From an uncultured Lachnospiraceae bacterium (GTDB taxonomy: Bacteria > Bacillota > Clostridia > Lachnospirales > Lachnospiraceae), in the NCBI GenBank assembly GCA_937915975.1, contig CALGGL010000102.1, positions 1-9,459 on the forward strand: a stretch of DNA of 9,459 bases, read 5' to 3'. Made by a program: the position numbers and the translations under genes. This document shows positions 1-4,866 of the stretch, in pieces (positions within the stretch are counted from its first letter, which is position 1; each line of letters begins with the position of its first letter). The notes beneath the pieces are model-generated. The model was not told the DNA's origin and made no database searches. It saw only the letters and a program-made list of their open reading frames with translations.

Positions 1-1
1 G

Positions 2-1228
2 GCGGGTTATGCGGTTGCTATTTCACTGGGTGATGGAAGTGCATATGTATTTTCATCGACAAATCCGATTTCCGATTCGGCTGCAAGCTATGTTTTTGTT
101 TCTATGCAGGATAATCAGTATGATGTAACTCTTGGAGGATCCAGCAGCAGCACGGGCTTTACTCTTTGGCAGATTACAAGCGGTACTCCGGATAGTACAT
201 TCTTCACGGTAGGTGTCCCGTATCAAGGAGAATCCTGTACTATGTATTATGTGGATGCAAATGGTGATACAAGCAGTGTTGGCGTTACGATAAACGATAT
301 GCAGGAAACCAATGAGCTTCCTATGTTGGACATAAGTGTCAGTCAGGGTAACATTCAGTTTAATACGCCTGCGGTTCTTGTGGATGCAAATGGTTACTGT
401 GTAGGTATAGTTTGTTCCGGAGGAACAGTATCTGTAGGTGCAAGTACGGATACGTTCTATTCAAACGGAAGTGGAAATAACGGTGGCGGTACCGGCGGCG
501 GAGACAATGGTGGTGGCACCGGCGGCGGAGACAATGGTGGTGGTACCGGTGGCGGAGATAATGGCGGTGGCACGAATAATTCTGGCGGAGAAAAGAAAAC
601 TCTTGGAGATTATTGGTGGGTACTGCTTATAGGTGCTGCAATTGGTGGTGGAATATATCTTAATAAGAAAAAGACAGGAGAAAATGAAGCTCCTTCAAAT
701 GCTTCTTTAGCAAAGGATATTTCACTTGATGGCGGCCCTTATGGCTCAGGCTCATCATCGCCTTCACCAAATAATTTAAATAATATATATGATATGGGTG
801 GAAGTAATCCGACAACACCTGTTGGAAGCGGATTTGATGATATAGCACCGACAGCTCCTGCGGGAGTTGGCGGACCGGGAACTTCGGGCTTTGGAGCAGC
901 TGCACCGGCAACACCGACCAGCTATAAGCTTCAGGCGGTTGGAGGCTATATGGACGGAAGAGTATATCCTTTCGACGGAAAAGAGATAACCTTTGGAAGA
1001 GATAATTCCGTTAGTATTAAATTTCCACAGGATACAAAGGGTGTCAGTCGAATTCACTGTAAGCTTTATATGTCCGGAGGCAAGGTGATGCTTATAGACC
1101 TTGGCTCATCCTACGGAACCTTTGTTGAAGGAAAGGGAAAGATTCCTGCACAATCACCTGTTGAGATTAAGCCGGGAGATAAGTTCTGTGTGGGTGAACA
1201 AAAAAATACATTTGTGTTAAAGCTTTAG
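2..1228 (+). CDS. Membrane-anchored FHA-domain protein with degenerate trypsin-like extracellular domain (5' end outside window)
   Basis: The reading frame is open from base 2, so the gene starts upstream; the first ATG in the window (104) is probably internal. 408 residues are visible. Bases 2 to about 465 encode a beta-rich region. Its segment FNTPAVLVDANGYCVGIV aligns by eye with the region after the catalytic Ser of trypsin-like proteases (GNSGGPLV..G.VVGI), but GNSGG is replaced by GNIQF. The usual TN.HV position reads TNPIS, without His. A Gly-rich linker (482-574) leads to one membrane helix (about 611-661) followed by NKKK, which places the C-terminus in the cytoplasm. After a Ser/Pro/Gly linker, an FHA domain (about 922-1225) keeps GRD, SRIHC and SSYGTF, so it should bind phosphothreonine. 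Inferred role: a pseudo-protease sensor or scaffold that recruits phosphorylated partners to the membrane. The FHA and membrane calls are firm; the protease-like fold is tentative. Confidence 0.85.
   Translation, partial: AGYAVAISLGDGSAYVFSSTNPISDSAASYVFVSMQDNQYDVTLGGSSSSTGFTLWQITSGTPDSTFFTVGVPYQGESCTMYYVDANGDTSSVGVTINDMQETNELPMLDISVSQGNIQFNTPAVLVDANGYCVGIVCSGGTVSVGASTDTFYSNGSGNNGGGTGGGDNGGGTGGGDNGGGTGGGDNGGGTNNSGGEKKTLGDYWWVLLIGAAIGGGIYLNKKKTGENEAPSNASLAKDISLDGGPYGSGSSSPSPNNLNNIYDMGGSNPTTPVGSGFDDIAPTAPAGVGGPGTSGFGAAAPATPTSYKLQAVGGYMDGRVYPFDGKEITFGRDNSVSIKFPQDTKGVSRIHCKLYMSGGKVMLIDLGSSYGTFVEGKGKIPAQSPVEIKPGDKFCVGEQKNTFVLKL
482..574 (+). repeat. In-frame 27-bp tandem repeat encoding a Gly-rich linker (GGGTGGGDN)
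   Basis: Three 27-bp units (482-508, 509-535, 536-562) plus a 12-bp partial unit (563-574) each encode GGGTGGGDN, with GGGT in the partial copy. The units differ only at third codon positions. They join the extracellular domain to the membrane helix of the surrounding gene, so they likely act as a flexible spacer whose copy number could vary by slippage or recombination. Confidence 0.9.
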
Positions 1229-1241
1229 TTTAGGTATTTTG

Positions 1242-1247
1242 TATAAT
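1242..1247 (+). promoter_or_regulatory. Candidate -10 box (TATAAT) in the 132-bp gap before the FHA adaptor gene
   Basis: A perfect TATAAT lies 14 bases after the upstream stop codon, in the largest intergenic gap of the window (1229-1360). No convincing TTGACA-like -35 box sits 16-18 bases upstream; the nearest TT-rich hexamer is off in spacing and overlaps the end of the upstream gene. It could start a transcript covering the downstream genes, but in AT-rich DNA one matching hexamer is weak evidence. Confidence 0.3.
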
Positions 1248-1345
1248 GAAAGTCGTAGATTCATCAAATAACTATGTATTAGCGTTATCGTAGGCATCGT
1301 CATAGTATGTCTGATAATTGCAATAATAATATTCAAGAAAAGTCT

Positions 1346-1352
1346 AAGGAGG
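1346..1352 (+). promoter_or_regulatory. Strong ribosome binding site (AAGGAGG) that fixes the start at 1361
   Basis: AAGGAGG sits 8 bases before the ATG at 1361. The open frame extends to an ATG at 1307, but that codon has no Shine-Dalgarno sequence, and the 18 extra residues are Asn/Lys-rich and precede the conserved zinc-ribbon N-terminus. Confidence 0.85.
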
Positions 1353-1360
1353 ATAACGAT

Positions 1361-1984
1361 ATGGAAATCGTAAGATGTGAAAAAGGACATTTTTATGATG
1401 CTGAGGCTAATTCAAGCTGCCCGCAGTGTGCAGCAGAGGCAGGAGGCACACCGCCTGCATTTACTCAGGGGGCTATGAACAGCTATGGCGCAACCGAGCC
1501 TGTGCCTATGATGGGAGGAGAGACTGTTGCTGTCAATAATCCGACCGATTTATTTGAGGCACCTCAGTCAACCGGCAGCACTATGGGCGTTGAGGATTAT
1601 GATGGAGCAACCCAGCCGGTTAATATGGGCGGAATTGCAGGATTCTCACCTGTAACAGGATGGCTTGTATGTGTTGACGGACCGGCAAGAGGAACAGATT
1701 ACAAAATCAAAGCGGGATATAATTATATAGGTAGAGGCGAGGATATGGATATCAGTATTCAGGGTGATCAGAAGATTGGCAGAGAAAGACATGCATTAAT
1801 CGCTTACGACCAGGAGGAGAAAGTTTTCTTCTTTGGACCTGCTGATGGTAAGAGCATTGTAAGATTAAACGGTAAGATGGTAATGACTCCTATGCAGGTT
1901 AACTCTCATGATGAGATTACCATAGGATCAACAAAACTACTGTTCATACCGCTTTGCGGAGATAAATTTGATTGGAATGAGTGA
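1361..1984 (+). CDS. Small zinc-ribbon FHA-domain adaptor protein
   Basis: A 207-residue soluble protein. The N-terminus has a zinc-binding pattern Cys6, His10 (in CEKGHFYD), Cys20 and Cys23 (CPQC), a short module that I recall from FHA proteins of Firmicutes. A low-complexity linker (about 25-98) contains the hexamer GAT[E/Q]PV twice (residues 43-48 and 82-87) plus GGETVAV (52-58). The FHA domain spans about 100-200, with GRGED (124-128) and IGRERHALI in place of the usual SRxH; the later S..GT motif is missing (GKSIVRLNGK). It may therefore bind an altered ligand or act by protein contact. The layout of N-terminal Thr motifs plus FHA recalls mycobacterial GarA, whose phosphorylated N-terminus folds back on its own FHA; that parallel is inference. 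Its stop overlaps the start of the next gene, suggesting coupled translation with the membrane phosphatase. Confidence 0.88.
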   Translation: MEIVRCEKGHFYDAEANSSCPQCAAEAGGTPPAFTQGAMNSYGATEPVPMMGGETVAVNNPTDLFEAPQSTGSTMGVEDYDGATQPVNMGGIAGFSPVTGWLVCVDGPARGTDYKIKAGYNYIGRGEDMDISIQGDQKIGRERHALIAYDQEEKVFFFGPADGKSIVRLNGKMVMTPMQVNSHDEITIGSTKLLFIPLCGDKFDWNE

Positions 1985-3252
1985 TAAGCATGATTTATAA
2001 AGGATATTTATATTATATACAATTAAATAATTCCGATAAAGATTCTCTTTCGGGCTTTGGCAAACCGGGAGATACAGCCGCAACTACGGAAGAGGGAGGT
2101 ATATCTCTGGGAAAGCCTACAGAAGAGGAAAATACCACTGAAGATAAAAATACAATCGAGGATGAAAAAGATTCGGAGCATGGAAAAAAGGAAAAGGATA
2201 CAACTGAGGAAGTTGCAACCGGAGAGGATGCAAATCAAACCTCTGAAGATTTTGTGCTTACTACAGAGACTGCGGAACCAACGAAGGATGATTCGTCAGG
2301 AGAAAAAACGAATCTTACTATGATTTTTGGAATCACAAGTGCGGTTCTTCTCTTAATTGTAATTTATCTAGCAACTAAATTGTCAAGGCTAAAGAACGGA
2401 AATTCCTATAATGATGATTCTATGGATTATTCGCCGGATAATGATTATGGTACTCCGGATATGACGGGCAATATGGAATATACTGCCGGTTCAAATGTGT
2501 CACATTTGTCAAAATCAACAGAGGAAAGAGTCGGAAAGCTTCACAATATCGGAAGAAGAAAAGGCCAGCAGGACAGCCTTGGGCTTACCGAGTACAATGG
2601 CGGTACGCTTGCCGTTGTTGCGGATGGTATGGGTGGTCTTGCAGATGGTGACAGAGTCAGCCAAAAGATTGTTATGACGCTTCTTCAGGATTCAACAAAG
2701 TTAAGCGGTGGTTCACCGGATAATAAGCTTTATGAAATGGTTGCTCATGCCAACAGAGAGGTTAACAAGATGCTCGGACCGGAAGGTCTTTATAAGAGTG
2801 GTTCAACCCTACTTGCAGTTATGGCGGAGAAGGATGGATTCCACTGGGCGGCAGTCGGCGACAGCCATATTTATTTATTTAGAGCAGGCAAGCTTCTTCT
2901 TATGAATCGTGAGCATGTATATGAGGCTGAGCTTATTCAGAAGGCTATAAACGGTGAAAACTCATTTGCAGAGGTTAAGACAAATCCTAAGAAGGGTGGT
3001 CTTACAAGCTTTATCGGAATGGGTAATTTAAAGTATATTGACGGAAGCATTGACAAGGTTACTTCAGGCGAAGGTGACTGGATTTTACTTATGAGTGACG
3101 GAGTATTTAATACGGTTCCGGAACCTGATATGTGCAGGCTTCTCAATGAAGCACCTTCCGCTAAGGTTGCAGCCGAAAGGCTTGAGCAGGAGGTATTAAG
3201 AAGACAAAATCCAAAGCAGGATAACTTTACTGCAATTATTTTGGAACTTTAA
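1981..3252 (+). CDS. Membrane-anchored PP2C-family Ser/Thr protein phosphatase
   Basis: 423 residues from GTG at 1981, which overlaps the previous stop (GTGA); ATG at 1990 is an alternative, and neither has a strong ribosome binding site. An in-frame TGA lies directly upstream (1978-1980), so the gene cannot extend further. Residues 20-110 are acidic and Thr/Glu-rich. A membrane helix covers about 112-133, with KLSRLK after it, predicting a cytoplasmic C-terminus. After another Asp/Asn-rich linker, the PP2C domain spans about 183-423 with metal and catalytic signatures QQD (196-198), DGMGG (215-219), GDS (293-295), SDG (372-374) and DN (414-415), so it should be active. Expected role: Mn/Mg-dependent removal of phosphate from Ser/Thr on the neighbouring kinases and FHA proteins at the membrane. 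Odd point: an outward acidic N-terminus of about 110 residues with no signal peptide, perhaps the remnant of a lost extracellular domain. Confidence 0.9.
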   Translation: MISMIYKGYLYYIQLNNSDKDSLSGFGKPGDTAATTEEGGISLGKPTEEENTTEDKNTIEDEKDSEHGKKEKDTTEEVATGEDANQTSEDFVLTTETAEPTKDDSSGEKTNLTMIFGITSAVLLLIVIYLATKLSRLKNGNSYNDDSMDYSPDNDYGTPDMTGNMEYTAGSNVSHLSKSTEERVGKLHNIGRRKGQQDSLGLTEYNGGTLAVVADGMGGLADGDRVSQKIVMTLLQDSTKLSGGSPDNKLYEMVAHANREVNKMLGPEGLYKSGSTLLAVMAEKDGFHWAAVGDSHIYLFRAGKLLLMNREHVYEAELIQKAINGENSFAEVKTNPKKGGLTSFIGMGNLKYIDGSIDKVTSGEGDWILLMSDGVFNTVPEPDMCRLLNEAPSAKVAAERLEQEVLRRQNPKQDNFTAIILEL

Positions 3253-3280
3253 AGACATAATTTAATGTGGGGTAATTGAT

Positions 3281-4597
3281 ATGGAATTATATAATTTGTG
3301 TACAAATTGTATGAACGGTTCAACGGAAAGGTATATCTGCCCTTCCTGTGGTAAGCCTGCGGATTGGGATACTAACAGACCGGTTACTGCTTTGCCTTCA
3401 AAATATATCTTAGGAGGACAGTATTATCTGGGAAAGGTTATCGGCTGCGGAGGTTTCGGAATCACTTACCTCGCATGGGATATTAATTTTAAAAGAAGAG
3501 TTGCCGTTAAGGAGCTTTATCCGAATAAGGATGTCACCAGAGACCGTAACGGCTGTTTTGTAAATGTTATATTGGGACAGGAGGAGTATGTAAGGCATAT
3601 TAAAAAGCGTTTTCTGGAAGAAGCGCAGGCCTTATATGCATTTTCCTCTGAACCCGATATAATAAATGTTTACAGATTATTTGAAGAAAATAATACGGCA
3701 TATTATGCTATGGAATATCTTGAGGGCATGGACTTAAAGTCTGCCCTTTTGAAACGTGGAAAAATGAAATGGGATCAATTATCCGTTTATATGAATATGG
3801 TAATCGGATCTCTTAAATCAATTCACAGCAGAGGACTTATTCATCGTGATATAAGTCCCGACAATATATTTCTTACTACTAACGGAAGAGCCAAGCTTAT
3901 AGATTTCGGCTCTCTTCGAAGCTACAATAATCCAAACGGACTAACAACTATATTAAAGCATAACTTTGCACCATATGAGCAGTATCGTACAAACGGAAAT
4001 CAGGGTCCGTGGACGGATATCTATGCTCTTTGTGTTACTATGTATTATTCTCTGGGAGGAGTTTTACCGCCTAAGGCACCTGACAGGATAATGGCAGATA
4101 AGACAGTGAATATTAAACAGCTTTGTCCGGATGTTCCCGATAATGTTGCAAAAGCAATTCATAAAGGCATGGCTATCATGCCTCAGGACAGATATCAGAC
4201 TGTTGATGAGCTGTCAAGGGATTTGTTCGGGAGCCAGCAGGTGGACGCTTATGTGGGAGTGCAGCCGGGACAGACAACCCAGGCTTCACAGAGTAAATTC
4301 CCACATCTTGAATTTATAGGGAGCTTAAACGGAAAGAAGTGGTATATGAAGCCAGAGTCAAGTGTGGTTATAGGTCGTGACACCAGCTGTAATATTCAGT
4401 TTCCTGCCAATACCAGCGGTGTAAGCAGAAGACAGTGTATGGTTTATGTGGATGAAAATCAGAAAATCTGGGTCAAGGATGAGAATTCGTCCTACGGAAC
4501 ATTTCTTAACGGACAAAGGGTTCCGCCGGGGGGCTGGCTTGAAGCATCCAGGGGCTCGGTAATAAGCTTTGGAAAAGAACAAATAAGAATTTGTTAA
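3281..4597 (+). CDS. Soluble zinc-ribbon Ser/Thr protein kinase with C-terminal FHA domain
   Basis: 438 residues, with start ATG 3281 preceded by a GGGG ribosome site. A zinc ribbon (C7, C10, C20, C23) opens the protein. The eukaryotic-type (Hanks) kinase domain spans about 42-316: Gly-rich loop GCGGFG (55-60), ATP-anchoring Lys77 in VAVK, helix-C Glu113 or Glu114, catalytic HRDISPDN (188-195) and DFG (208-210), then FAPYEQY in place of an APE motif and GPWTDIYA. All catalytic residues are present, so the kinase should be active. After a Gln/Ser linker the FHA domain (about 345-438) keeps GRD (365-367) and SSYGTF (403-408), but the usual SRxH reads SRRQ (382-385), replacing His with Gln. No membrane helix is visible. 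A likely role is phosphorylating partners that it also docks through FHA, in a loop with the flanking PP2C enzymes. Kinase and FHA assignments are firm; substrates are unknown. Confidence 0.93.
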   Translation: MELYNLCTNCMNGSTERYICPSCGKPADWDTNRPVTALPSKYILGGQYYLGKVIGCGGFGITYLAWDINFKRRVAVKELYPNKDVTRDRNGCFVNVILGQEEYVRHIKKRFLEEAQALYAFSSEPDIINVYRLFEENNTAYYAMEYLEGMDLKSALLKRGKMKWDQLSVYMNMVIGSLKSIHSRGLIHRDISPDNIFLTTNGRAKLIDFGSLRSYNNPNGLTTILKHNFAPYEQYRTNGNQGPWTDIYALCVTMYYSLGGVLPPKAPDRIMADKTVNIKQLCPDVPDNVAKAIHKGMAIMPQDRYQTVDELSRDLFGSQQVDAYVGVQPGQTTQASQSKFPHLEFIGSLNGKKWYMKPESSVVIGRDTSCNIQFPANTSGVSRRQCMVYVDENQKIWVKDENSSYGTFLNGQRVPPGGWLEASRGSVISFGKEQIRIC

Positions 4598-4615
4598 TAT
4601 ATAAGGGATGAAGTA

Positions 4616-4866
4616 ATGGAAGTAAATCGTTGTTTAAACTGTATGGAAGAAATAACCGATGCGGTATGTCCGAGGTGCGGCTTTAATCATTATCAGGTTT
4701 ATGAGCAGTCACCTATGGCGCTTAAGGCAAATACCGTTCTTTACGGAAGGTATCTGGTAGGAAGAATGCTGGGTCAGGGCGGTTTCGGTATGACCTATAT
4801 AGGCTTTGATTTGCTGCTTAACATAAAGGTGGCAATCAAGGAATATTTTCCTATGGGAAGCGTAAG
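4616..4866 (+). repeat. Copy 1 of a 251-bp direct repeat (5' end of kinase gene)
   Basis: This segment matches 9209-9459 without gaps at about 90% identity by hand count. Identity is patchy: 4703-4749 (47 bases) and 4812-4866 (55 bases) are perfect, while the zinc-ribbon part is more divergent. The repeat probably continues beyond the window. Confidence 0.9.

Noticed and set aside
482..574. Possible CRISPR-like array
   Set aside because: Units are directly adjacent with no spacers and encode a regular Gly-rich linker in the gene frame.
438..632. Alternative-frame open reading frame over the Gly-rich repeat
   Set aside because: It is a frame shadow of the repeat region, with no family features and no ribosome site; the overlapping frame encodes a coherent membrane FHA protein.
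776..1057. Minus-strand open reading frames opposite the FHA gene
   Set aside because: Low-complexity shadows rich in Ser/Arg/Cys, without ribosome sites, opposite a clear coding region.
1307..1360. In-frame upstream start adding 18 residues to the FHA adaptor
   Set aside because: No ribosome binding site before 1307, while AAGGAGG stands 8 bases before ATG 1361, directly ahead of the conserved zinc ribbon.
1970..2000. Frameshift fusing the FHA adaptor to the membrane PP2C
   Set aside because: Both proteins end and begin plausibly, the overlap is a normal GTGA coupling junction, and nothing in the sequence suggests a lost base.
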